Positions 1 through 6,113 of a DNA stretch of 6,113 bases are shown here, piece by piece. The stretch lies in the NCBI GenBank assembly GCA_030626365.1, contig DAOUPC010000184.1, forward strand, positions 1 through 6,113, in the 5' to 3' direction. The translations under genes were made by a program, and so were the position numbers. How positions within the stretch are numbered: the first letter of the stretch is position 1; every line of letters begins with the position of its first letter. The DNA comes from Paracoccaceae bacterium (GTDB lineage: Bacteria > Pseudomonadota > Alphaproteobacteria > Rhodobacterales > Rhodobacteraceae). The notes under the pieces are model-generated. The model had not been told where the DNA came from. It saw nothing but the letters and a program-made list of their open reading frames with translations, and searched no databases.

Positions 1-1206
1 GATGCCTTTATTTACGACGCGGTGCGCAGCCCGCGCGGCAAGGGCCGAAAGGACGGCAGCCTGCACGAGGTGACCGCCGCCCGGCTTTCGGCCGAGGTGC
101 TGAACGCGCTGAAGTCACGCGCGAATCTCGACGGCCACGCGGTCGAGGACGTGATCTGGGGCAATGTCACGCAGGTGATGGAACAGGGCGGGTGCCTTGC
201 GCGTTCGGCTGTTCTGGCCTCGGATCTGGATGAATCCATCCCCGGTCTGGCGATCAACCGCTTTTGTGCATCCGGCATGGAGGCGGTCAACCTGGCCGCC
301 AATCAGGTCCGGGGCGGCGCGGGTGACGCCTATATCGCCGGTGGTGTGGAAATGATGGGCCGGGTGCCCATGGGCAGTGACGGCGCGGCGATTGCCGTTG
401 ATCCCTCGCTGGCGATGGACACCTATTTCGTACCGCAAGGCATCAGCGCCGACATCATCGCCACCGAATACGGGTTCACCCGCGATGACGCGGACACCCT
501 GGCCGTTGAATCCCAACGCCGCGCCAAGGCCGCCTGGGATGACAACCGCTTTGACAAATCGGTGATCACCGTGCGTGATCAGAACGGCCTGACGATATTG
601 GACCGTGACGAATACATGCGCCCGCAGACCGATATGCAGTCGCTGGGTGGTCTGAACCCCGCGTTCCAGATGATGGGCGAGGCAATGCCCGGTTTCGACA
701 AGATCGCGATGATGAAATACCCACATCTTGAGCGGATCAACCACATCCACCACGCCGGCAATTCATCCGGCATCGTTGACGGGGCCGCCGCCGTACTGAT
801 CGGCAACAAGGAATTTGGCATACGTCACGGGCTGACCCCGCGCGCACGGATCAGGGCCACCGCCAAGATCGGGACAGACCCGACCATCATGCTGACCGGC
901 CCGGTGCCGGTGACGCAGAAAATCCTGGCCGACAACGGTATGGACATCAAAGACATCGACCTGTTCGAGGTGAACGAGGCCTTTGCCGCCGTTGTTCTGC
1001 GCTTTCAACAGGCGTTTGACGTGGACCCTGCACTGGTCAACGTCAATGGCGGGGCAATTGCCATGGGCCACCCCCTGGGTGCGACCGGCGCAATAATCAT
1101 CGGCACCCTGCTGGATGAGTTAGAGCGCACCGGCAAACAGACCGGCCTTGCCACGCTTTGCATCGCCTCTGGCATGGGTGCGGCCACCATCATCGAGAGA
1201 GTCTGA
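1..1206 (+). CDS. fadA: Acetyl-CoA C-acyltransferase (thiolase), 5'-partial
   Basis: Thiolase catalysing the last beta-oxidation step, CoA-dependent cleavage of 3-ketoacyl-CoA to acetyl-CoA and a shortened acyl-CoA; it is cytoplasmic. The reading frame is open from base 1 (DAFIYDAVRSPRGKGRKDGS), a typical thiolase N-terminus, so only about two or three codons lie outside the window; the GTG at 22 is an internal valine, not the start. Seen directly: nucleophilic Cys in NRFCASGM (codon 265-267), the GNSSGIVDGAAA loop, the VNEAFA motif, catalytic His in GGAIAMGHPLGATG (1069-1071) and the second catalytic Cys in LCIASGMGAA (1159-1161). The 401 visible residues match the family's usual length of about 390-405. 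It is the first visible gene of an operon with a cupin and a FadB-type protein, which favours a degradative role over a biosynthetic acetoacetyl-CoA thiolase. Substrate chain length cannot be read from sequence, and the symbol is assigned by analogy. Confidence 0.95.
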   Translation, partial: DAFIYDAVRSPRGKGRKDGSLHEVTAARLSAEVLNALKSRANLDGHAVEDVIWGNVTQVMEQGGCLARSAVLASDLDESIPGLAINRFCASGMEAVNLAANQVRGGAGDAYIAGGVEMMGRVPMGSDGAAIAVDPSLAMDTYFVPQGISADIIATEYGFTRDDADTLAVESQRRAKAAWDDNRFDKSVITVRDQNGLTILDRDEYMRPQTDMQSLGGLNPAFQMMGEAMPGFDKIAMMKYPHLERINHIHHAGNSSGIVDGAAAVLIGNKEFGIRHGLTPRARIRATAKIGTDPTIMLTGPVPVTQKILADNGMDIKDIDLFEVNEAFAAVVLRFQQAFDVDPALVNVNGGAIAMGHPLGATGAIIIGTLLDELERTGKQTGLATLCIASGMGAATIIERV

Positions 1207-1208
1207 TG
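1195..1208 (+). promoter_or_regulatory. Stop-start overlap and weak RBS coupling thiolase to cupin
   Basis: The thiolase stop (TGA, 1204-1206) shares one base with the cupin ATG (1206-1208). A purine-rich GAGAGAG at 1195-1201 inside the thiolase end is a weak Shine-Dalgarno candidate four bases before the ATG. This arrangement usually means translational coupling, and it decides the cupin start over in-frame upstream codons that lie within the thiolase. Confidence 0.7.
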
Positions 1209-1712
1209 CCAATCATCAAGATCAGCGAACTGCCCGTGCAAAAGGGCGAGGACAGCATTGGCTATCCCGCCCCTTTTGACAAAGGGTGCGACCAATACGA
1301 ATCCGCCGCACTGGGCGAGGCCGCCGGGCTGACCCAGTTCGGGGTCAACATCGAAAAACTGTTGCCGGGCGGCATGTCATCGCAACGCCACTGGCATGCC
1401 AACGAGGACGAGTTTCTTTATATGCTCTCGGGCGAGGCAGTGCTGGTGGAAAACGACGGTGAACACGTCCTTAGCGAAGGGGACGCAGTGGGCTGGAAGG
1501 CGGGCGATGACAACGCGCATCATCTGATCAACCGCTCGGATGCGCCGGTGTATTACATCATCGTCGGCACCCGTGCTGCGGCAGATCAGGTCACGTATCC
1601 CGACATTGATCTGCACTACACCCGCCGCGACGGAGACAGCCAGTACAGCCACAAGGACGGCACGCCTTACGAGACAGAACTGACCGGAACCACCGGTATT
1701 CTTGAGATTTGA
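1206..1712 (+). CDS. Single-domain cupin protein of unknown function
   Basis: Small soluble protein (168 aa) with one beta-barrel cupin domain, resembling the uncharacterised COG3837-type cupins. Cupin motif 1 is complete: G56-x5-H62-x-H64-x4-E69-x6-G76 (GMSSQRHWHANEDEFLYMLSG), giving two His and a Glu as metal ligands. Motif 2 is recognisable but divergent: G92-x5-K98-x-G100-x4-H105-x3-N109, with Lys where Pro is usual and four rather than two residues between Gly and His. H105 would be the fourth ligand. There is no signal peptide, membrane segment or DNA-binding domain. The tail after residue 130 is polar and charged, rich in Asp, Tyr and Thr. It overlaps the thiolase stop by one base and precedes the FadB-type gene, so co-expression with beta-oxidation is likely. 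Metal-dependent enzyme, acyl-CoA or ligand sensor, or metal-binding accessory protein are all possible; nothing in the sequence chooses between them. Confidence 0.9.
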   Translation: MPIIKISELPVQKGEDSIGYPAPFDKGCDQYESAALGEAAGLTQFGVNIEKLLPGGMSSQRHWHANEDEFLYMLSGEAVLVENDGEHVLSEGDAVGWKAGDDNAHHLINRSDAPVYYIIVGTRAAADQVTYPDIDLHYTRRDGDSQYSHKDGTPYETELTGTTGILEI

Positions 1713-1717
1713 GAGGC

Positions 1718-1730
1718 GCTGAATTTCAGC
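1718..1730. repeat. Short palindrome in the cupin-fadB gap
   Basis: GCTGAA-T-TTCAGC is a perfect inverted repeat with 6-base arms and a 1-base centre, five bases after the cupin stop and 38 bases before the FadB-type ATG. It could be an operator half-site pair or chance. The single-base centre makes it a poor RNA hairpin and there is no T-run after it, so it is not a terminator. No convincing promoter is seen in the 56-base gap. Confidence 0.3.
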
Positions 1731-1755
1731 ATCCACTTAATTCCGCTCCCCCATT

Positions 1756-1760
1756 AGGAG
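1756..1760 (+). promoter_or_regulatory. Ribosome binding site of fadB-type gene
   Basis: AGGAG with an 8-base spacer to the ATG at 1769. It is a strong, well-placed Shine-Dalgarno that fixes the start and allows independent translation initiation, unlike the coupled cupin upstream. Confidence 0.85.
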
Positions 1761-1768
1761 ACTAAAAC

Positions 1769-3970
1769 ATGACTGATTTCACCATGACCAAGGACGCCGA
1801 CGGCGTTGCCATCATCACCTGGGACGTGCCCGGCAAGTCGATGAACGTGATGTCCCTTGAGGGGCTGCAACAGCTTGAGGCATCAATCGATGACGCGCTG
1901 ACAGACGAGGCCGTCAAAGGCATCGTCATCACCTCCGGCAAGGAAGGGTCATTTGCCGGTGGTATGGACCTGAACCTGCTGGCCAAGATGAAAGAAGACG
2001 CAGGCGACGACCCGGCGCGCGGCCTGTTCGACGGGGTGATGCAGATGCACGCCCTTCTGCGCAAGATCGAGCGCGCGGGCATGGCCCCCAAGACCAACAA
2101 GGGCGGCAAGCCGATTGCCTCCGCCCTGCCCGGCACCGCCGCCGGTATCGGGCTGGAACTGCCACTGGCCACGCACCGGATTTTTGTCGCCGACAACCCA
2201 AAGGCCCGCATTGGCCTGCCCGAAATCATGGTTGGCATCTTTCCCGGCGCGGGCGGCACCACCCGCCTTATCCGCAAGCTGGGTGTGATGGGTGCGTCCA
2301 GCTTTCTGCTTGAGGGCAAGATGGTCACCCCGGCCAAGGCAAAATCCGCCGGCCTGATTGACGAGGTGGTCGCCGACCCGCTGGCCGCCGCCCGCGAATG
2401 GGTGCTGAACGCCACCCCTGCCGATATCGTCAAACCGTGGGACGCCAAGGGTTACAAGATGCCCGGTGGCGCACCGTATCATCCGGCTGGTTTCATGACC
2501 TTTGTCGGGGCCAGTGCGATGGTGTTTGGCAAGACCCAAGGGGCCTTTCCCGCCGCCAAGGCCCTGCTAAGCGCGGTCTATGAGGGCGCATTGGTGGACT
2601 TTGACACCGCGCTGAAGATCGAGGCGCGCTGGTTCACATCCGTGCTGATGAACCCCAGTTCCGGCGCGATGATCCGGTCGCTGTTCCTGAACAAGGAAGC
2701 GTTGGAAAAGGGCGCTGTGCGACCTGACGGCGTGCCTGATCAGCGGGTCAAGAAGGTTGGCGTGCTGGGTGCAGGTATGATGGGGGCCGGTATTGCACTG
2801 GTCTCGGCCCTGGCCGGTATCAAAGTTGTGCTGGTGGATCGCGATCAGGAAAGCGCGGATCGCGGCAAGGCCTATTCGGAAACCTACATGGACAAGGGAA
2901 TTGCCCGCAAAAAGGCCACCCCGGAAAAGAAAGAGGCCCTGTTGGGCCTGATCACCGCCACCCCTGACCTTGAACAGCTGAAAGGCTGTGATCTGATCGT
3001 CGAGGCAGTGTTCGAGGACATGGGCGTCAAGGCCGACATGACCAAAAAGGTCGAGGCAATCGTTGGCGACGATTGCATATTTGCCTCGAACACCTCGACC
3101 TTGCCGATCAGCGATCTGGCCAAGGCATCGGTACGCCCCGAACAGTTCATCGGTATCCACTTCTTTTCGCCGGTCGAAAAGATGTACCTGGTCGAGATCA
3201 TCAAAGGCGGTGAAACCGGACCACGCGCGGTTGCCAAGGCGCTGGATTACGTCCGCCAGATCCGCAAGACCCCGATTGTGGTCAACGATGCGCGGTTCTT
3301 TTACGCCAACCGCTGTATCATCCCATACGTCAACGAAGGCGCGCGGATGCTTACCGAAGGGGTCGCCCCGTCGATGGTTGACAGTGCGGCGCGCCAGTTG
3401 GGCTTTCCGGTTGGGCCTGTGCAACTGACGGATGAAACCAGCATCGATCTGGGGGCCAAGATTGCCCGCGCCACCAAGGCGGCGATGGGCAATGCCTATC
3501 CGGCCAGCGAAGCGGACGACCTGATCTTTTGGATGGAAGATCTGGGGCGTCTGGGGCGCAAGGCCAAGGCTGGCTTTTTCGAGTATGACGAAAAGGGCAA
3601 GCGTCAGGGATACTGGAAGGGTATGCACGACAAATACCCGCTGGCCGATGAACAACCCAACCTGATCGAGGTACAGGAACGTCTGATGTTCGCCCAGGTT
3701 CTTGAGGCAGTGCGCGCATTGGAAGAGGGCGTCCTTGAGGACATCCGCGAAGGCGATGTCGGGGCCATTCTGGGCTGGGGCTTTGCGCCGTGGTCGGGGG
3801 GGCCGTTCAGCTGGCTGGACATCATCGGCACACCCTATGCGGCAGAACGCTGTGACCAGTTGCAGGCCAAATACGGCGACCGGTTCGCCTGTCCCGACCT
3901 GCTGCGCGAGATGGCGGCAAAGGGTCAGTCCTTTTACACCCGCTTTGCCCCAGAGGCCGCCGCCGCCTGA
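1769..3970 (+). CDS. fadB: Fatty acid oxidation multifunctional protein (enoyl-CoA hydratase / 3-hydroxyacyl-CoA dehydrogenase)
   Basis: Bifunctional beta-oxidation enzyme (733 aa): hydrates trans-2-enoyl-CoA, then oxidises L-3-hydroxyacyl-CoA with NAD+; the ketoacyl product goes to the thiolase, normally its complex partner. Domains: enoyl-CoA hydratase/isomerase at about 5-200, linker at about 200-325, NAD-binding Rossmann domain at about 328-505, and two C-terminal dehydrogenase domains at about 507-605 and 635-725. Seen directly: oxyanion-loop FAGGMDL (62-68), hydratase glutamates E130 (GIGLEL) and E152 (IGLPE), corresponding to E. coli FadB E119 and E139, dinucleotide motif GAGMMG (334-339), and dehydrogenase dyad H464 (GIHFFSP) and E476 (LVEII), spaced as in FadB H450/E462. 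Length fits the FadB/FadJ family (about 700-730). A strong AGGAG supports the start, and the gene ends at the terminator. FadB, FadJ and FadN cannot be separated by eye, so the symbol is by analogy. All catalytic residues are present. Confidence 0.96.
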   Translation: MTDFTMTKDADGVAIITWDVPGKSMNVMSLEGLQQLEASIDDALTDEAVKGIVITSGKEGSFAGGMDLNLLAKMKEDAGDDPARGLFDGVMQMHALLRKIERAGMAPKTNKGGKPIASALPGTAAGIGLELPLATHRIFVADNPKARIGLPEIMVGIFPGAGGTTRLIRKLGVMGASSFLLEGKMVTPAKAKSAGLIDEVVADPLAAAREWVLNATPADIVKPWDAKGYKMPGGAPYHPAGFMTFVGASAMVFGKTQGAFPAAKALLSAVYEGALVDFDTALKIEARWFTSVLMNPSSGAMIRSLFLNKEALEKGAVRPDGVPDQRVKKVGVLGAGMMGAGIALVSALAGIKVVLVDRDQESADRGKAYSETYMDKGIARKKATPEKKEALLGLITATPDLEQLKGCDLIVEAVFEDMGVKADMTKKVEAIVGDDCIFASNTSTLPISDLAKASVRPEQFIGIHFFSPVEKMYLVEIIKGGETGPRAVAKALDYVRQIRKTPIVVNDARFFYANRCIIPYVNEGARMLTEGVAPSMVDSAARQLGFPVGPVQLTDETSIDLGAKIARATKAAMGNAYPASEADDLIFWMEDLGRLGRKAKAGFFEYDEKGKRQGYWKGMHDKYPLADEQPNLIEVQERLMFAQVLEAVRALEEGVLEDIREGDVGAILGWGFAPWSGGPFSWLDIIGTPYAAERCDQLQAKYGDRFACPDLLREMAAKGQSFYTRFAPEAAAA

Positions 3971-3993
3971 GCCATTGGGCAGGTAAAGAACAA

Positions 3994-4028
3994 AGGCCGG
4001 GCGGAATATGCCCGGCCTGATTTGTTTG
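3994..4028 (+). terminator. Rho-independent terminator after fadB
   Basis: A perfect 9-bp GC-rich stem, AGGCCGGGC (3994-4002) with GCCCGGCCT (4010-4018), has a 7-base loop GGAATAT and is followed by the T-rich tract GATTTGTTTG. It lies 23 bases after the FadB-type stop and ends the beta-oxidation operon. The A-rich sequence just before the stem (AAAGAACAA) would give a T-rich tail on the other strand, so it could act in both directions, although no minus-strand gene approaches it. Confidence 0.85.
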
Positions 4029-4115
4029 TGCCCGTTGGTGCCGGACCGTGCGCCATTGATCATCCCCCCCGGACAATCCATTGTATCACCAAAGACGCAT
4101 CACCTTTGGGGAAAT

Positions 4116-4119
4116 GGGG
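4116..4119 (+). promoter_or_regulatory. RBS deciding the zinc-ribbon gene start
   Basis: GGGG at 4116-4119 lies 6 bases before the ATG at 4126, with a second GGGGAA at 4108-4113. The in-frame ATG at 4114 has the second G-run only two bases away, too close to use, and the TTG at 4081 has no purine-rich leader. The ATG at 4126 is therefore preferred. Confidence 0.55.
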
Positions 4120-4125
4120 CACGAT

Positions 4126-5217
4126 ATGACCGAAAGCCAGGAACACCGCTTTCCCTGCGACCAATGCGGCAGTGATTACCGGTTTGATCCGGGCAATGGT
4201 ACGCTGAGCTGTGACCACTGCGGACATTCCCAGCCCATTGCCGCTGGCCCCTGGAAAGGGGCGACGCTGAGCGAGCTGGATTTCACCGCCGCCAGTACCG
4301 ATAAGCTGCCCGAGTCCGAGATAGAGGAAATTCGTGTCCTGAGCTGCCCCAACTGCGCCGCCCAGATCGAATTTGACCCCGACACCCATGCCGCCGAATG
4401 TCCGTTCTGCGCCACGCCGGTTGTCACCGATACCGGCACCAGCCGCCATATCAAACCACGCGGCGTGCTGCCGTTCAGCGTTGATGAACGCACCGCCCAC
4501 AAGGCAATGGCCGACTGGCTGGGCCGTCTTTGGTTCGCGCCAAACGGGCTGAAACAATATGCCAGAAAGGGGCGCAGGATGCAGGGTATCTATGTGCCCT
4601 ACTGGACCTTTGATGCCGACACCAAATCCGATTACCGCGGCGAACAGGGCACGGTTTACTATGAAACCCGCACCGTGACCCGCGATGGAAAATCGGTGCA
4701 GGAAAAGGTCGCCAAGATCCGCTGGCGTGCCGCCGCCGGGCGGGTGGCGCGGTTCTTTGACGACGTTCTGGTTCTGGCCTCGCACAGCCTGCCCAAGCGG
4801 TACACCGACGCGCTTGAGCCGTGGGATTTGCCGGCGCTGGAACCCTATCAGCCGCAATATCTGGCCGGGTTCCGCGCCGAGGCCTATACTGTTGAGCTGG
4901 CCGATGGCTATGCCCAGGCCCGCCAGCACATGGCACGGGTCATTGAACGCGACGTGCGCTTTGACATCGGTGGCGACCGCCAGCGCATCCACGACATCGA
5001 CACCGACGTGTCGAACGTAACGTTCAAGCATATCCTGCTGCCCGTATGGCTGGCCGCCTATAAGTATCGCGGTGAAACCTATCGCTTTGTGATCAACGGG
5101 CGCACGGGGCGGGTTCAGGGCGAACGCCCGTGGTCCGCGCTGAAAATCACCATCGCCGTGACGCTGGCATTACTGGTGGCCGCCGGTGTCGGTTATCTGA
5201 TTGCAACCAACCAATAG
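4126..5217 (+). CDS. Membrane-anchored double zinc-ribbon protein, function unknown
   Basis: Protein of 363 aa with two treble-clef-like zinc ribbons at its N-terminus: C11-x2-C14 with C29-x2-C32 (FPCDQCG, LSCDHCG), and C74-x2-C77 with C92-x2-C95 (LSCPNCA, ECPFCA). A middle region of about 110-300 is rich in aromatic and charged residues (IYVPYWTFDADT, 155-166). Then comes the motif HILLPVWLAAYKYRGETYRF (302-321) leading into VINGRTGRVQGERPWS, recalled as common to a widespread bacterial zinc-ribbon family. One C-terminal transmembrane helix lies at about 340-360, three residues from the end, giving a tail-anchored layout with the ribbons probably cytoplasmic. There is no signal peptide. Homologues are often labelled primosomal protein N' or replication factor Y helicase, but no Walker A, DEAD/DEAH box or other helicase motif is present, so that name should not be used. 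It follows the operon terminator, so it probably has its own promoter, though none is clear. The nitroreductase gene starts 17 bases later. Confidence 0.88.
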   Translation: MTESQEHRFPCDQCGSDYRFDPGNGTLSCDHCGHSQPIAAGPWKGATLSELDFTAASTDKLPESEIEEIRVLSCPNCAAQIEFDPDTHAAECPFCATPVVTDTGTSRHIKPRGVLPFSVDERTAHKAMADWLGRLWFAPNGLKQYARKGRRMQGIYVPYWTFDADTKSDYRGEQGTVYYETRTVTRDGKSVQEKVAKIRWRAAAGRVARFFDDVLVLASHSLPKRYTDALEPWDLPALEPYQPQYLAGFRAEAYTVELADGYAQARQHMARVIERDVRFDIGGDRQRIHDIDTDVSNVTFKHILLPVWLAAYKYRGETYRFVINGRTGRVQGERPWSALKITIAVTLALLVAAGVGYLIATNQ

Positions 5218-5234
5218 GCTGGCATATTTCCCCC

Positions 5235-5921
5235 ATGAACACCCCCACAACCATGCCCCCTGACGAACTGGATGCCCTGTTTGCGGCGCGCCATTCCTGC
5301 CGGGCCTTTCGCCCCGACCCGGTGCCCCGCCCCACGATTGAACAGATCATCGCCACCGCGCGGCGCGTGCCATCGTGGTGCAACGCACAGCCGTGGGATA
5401 TCGCCCTGACCAGCGGGGCCGAAACCGACCGATTTCGCGCGGCCCTGCAACAGGAAATGATCACCGCCAGCCCCAAACCGGACCTGCCGTTCCCGGCCAG
5501 CTACACAGGCGTCTATCAGGACCGCCGCCGCACCACTGGCTGGCAATTATACAAGGCAGTGGGCGTGCAAAAAGGCGATCGCGCCGGGTCGGCCCGCCAG
5601 ATGATGGAAAACTTTACCCTGTTCGGGGCCCCGCATTGCGCCATCCTGTCCACCCCGGCAGAGCTTGGCCTTTATGGGGCGATCGATTGTGGCAGCTTCA
5701 TCACCGGCTTTTCCCTTGCCGCGCAGGCACGGGGTGTGGCCAGCATTGCCCAGGCGGCGGTGGCCTCTTACGGGGGTTTTCTGCACAGGTATTTCGACAT
5801 TCCCGACGACCGCCATATCCTGTGCGCCATATCGTTCGGCTATGGCGACCCGGACCATCCGGCCAACAGCTTTCGCACAGATCGCGCCGATCTGGGCACA
5901 TTTGTGGATTGGCGCGGCTAG
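5235..5921 (+). CDS. Nitroreductase-family flavoprotein
   Basis: FMN-dependent NAD(P)H oxidoreductase of the nitroreductase superfamily (228 aa, close to the family's usual 200-230), soluble and probably dimeric. Seen directly: N-terminal FMN-phosphate motif RHSCRAF (19-25), the PSWCNAQPW loop (46-54) equivalent to the PSxxNxQPW of the family, the central helix YGAIDCGSFITGFSLAAQAR (147-166) followed by GVASIAQAAVASY, and C-terminal ISFGYGDPDHPANSFRTDR (199-217), where the family usually has a GYP-type turn and a basic FMN contact. The natural substrate cannot be inferred; members reduce nitroaromatics, quinones or enones or act in more specialised pathways. The ATG at 5235 keeps the whole domain and avoids overlap with the gene upstream. 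The ATG at 5253 is an alternative losing six residues. Neither has a good Shine-Dalgarno, so expression may rely on coupling to the zinc-ribbon gene 17 bases upstream. Confidence 0.92.
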   Translation: MNTPTTMPPDELDALFAARHSCRAFRPDPVPRPTIEQIIATARRVPSWCNAQPWDIALTSGAETDRFRAALQQEMITASPKPDLPFPASYTGVYQDRRRTTGWQLYKAVGVQKGDRAGSARQMMENFTLFGAPHCAILSTPAELGLYGAIDCGSFITGFSLAAQARGVASIAQAAVASYGGFLHRYFDIPDDRHILCAISFGYGDPDHPANSFRTDRADLGTFVDWRG

Positions 5922-5968
5922 GCCCACCAGATCACCCGGTAAACCGCCACCAGACCGCCGGAAAATAA

Positions 5969-5974
5969 AAGGAG
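5969..5974 (+). promoter_or_regulatory. Ribosome binding site of dtd
   Basis: AAGGAG lies 8 bases before the ATG at 5983, inside an A-rich stretch (GAAAATAAAAGGAG). It is a strong, canonical site. The 61-base gap after the nitroreductase stop shows no terminator, so read-through from upstream is possible. Confidence 0.85.
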
Positions 5975-5982
5975 ACACCACC

Positions 5983-6113
5983 ATGCGCGCCCTTATCCAA
6001 CGCGTCACATCGGCCAGCGTCACCGTTGACGGGCACGTCATCGGGCAGATCGATGGTGGATTGCTGATCCTGGTTTGCGCCATGCAGGGCGACGGGCAGG
6101 CACAGGCCGATGC
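5983..6113 (+). CDS. dtd: D-aminoacyl-tRNA deacylase, 3'-partial
   Basis: N-terminal 43 codons of Dtd, the cytoplasmic proofreading enzyme that hydrolyses D-amino acids (such as D-Tyr) from mischarged tRNAs, and also glycine from tRNA-Ala. The visible part, MRALIQRVTSASVTVDG followed by GQIDGGLLILVCAMQGD, matches the conserved Dtd start (E. coli begins MIALIQRVTRASVTV). The family is about 145-150 aa, so roughly two thirds of the gene lies beyond the window, including the catalytic SQFTL and GPVT (cis-Gly-Pro) motifs, which cannot be checked here. The start is fixed by the AAGGAG site and by the family alignment. It sits 61 bases after the nitroreductase gene on the same strand; a functional link to that gene is not evident. 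Confidence 0.93.
   Translation, partial: MRALIQRVTSASVTVDGHVIGQIDGGLLILVCAMQGDGQAQAD

Noticed and set aside
22..24. GTG at 22 as the thiolase start
   Set aside because: The frame is open to base 1 and the residues before it (DAFIYDA) belong to the conserved thiolase N-terminus, so the true start lies just outside the window.
115..753. A 212-codon minus-strand open frame opposite the thiolase
   Set aside because: It is antisense to a verified thiolase, with no domain recognised in its translation.
2567..4081. A 504-codon open frame on the minus strand opposite the second half of fadB
   Set aside because: It is an antisense shadow of a GC-rich gene with strong third-position bias. The plus-strand frame encodes a complete, motif-verified FadB-type protein, while the minus-strand product shows no recognisable domain.
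4073..4084. Inverted repeat ACAAT-CC-ATTGT upstream of the zinc-ribbon gene
   Set aside because: The arms are only 5 bases, a level expected by chance, and no second copy or regulator nearby supports an operator.
4056..4086. Possible promoter for the zinc-ribbon gene (TTGATC ... TTGTAT)
   Set aside because: The -35-like box is passable, but the -10-like box is poor and the spacer is about 19 bases. A promoter is expected after the terminator, but these boxes are too weak to call.
4060..5031. A 323-codon minus-strand open frame opposite the zinc-ribbon gene
   Set aside because: Same shadow effect. The product is low-complexity and Gly-rich without known motifs, and the opposite strand carries clear zinc-ribbon motifs.
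5922..5982. Terminator or small RNA in the nitroreductase-dtd gap
   Set aside because: No stem longer than about 4 bp followed by a T-run is present; the only signal is the dtd ribosome site.

Overview
The window is GC-rich, plus-strand-only bacterial chromosome with tightly packed genes. Protein sequence style, gene order and codon use suggest an alphaproteobacterium of the Rhodobacteraceae (Roseobacter group). This is judged from recalled family resemblance, not from a search.

Block 1 (1-3970) is a fatty-acid beta-oxidation operon. It holds a thiolase missing only its first few codons, a small single-domain cupin whose ATG overlaps the thiolase stop codon (TGATG), and, after a 56-base gap, a full-length two-function FadB/FadJ-type protein (enoyl-CoA hydratase plus 3-hydroxyacyl-CoA dehydrogenase). 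The thiolase and the FadB-type protein supply the hydration, oxidation and thiolytic cleavage steps of the cycle. The cupin is the only member without an assigned chemistry. A strong intrinsic terminator at about 3994-4028 closes the block.

Block 2 (4126-6113) is a run of three unrelated genes. The first encodes a membrane-anchored protein with two zinc ribbons. The second, 17 bases downstream, encodes a nitroreductase-family flavoprotein. The third is the start of dtd (D-aminoacyl-tRNA deacylase), which runs off the right edge.

No RNA gene, mobile element, CRISPR array, phage gene or toxin/defence module is visible. All complete genes are intact, without frameshifts. The window looks like ordinary core genome. 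The points most worth following are the cupin built into the beta-oxidation operon and the zinc-ribbon membrane protein, whose role is unknown.
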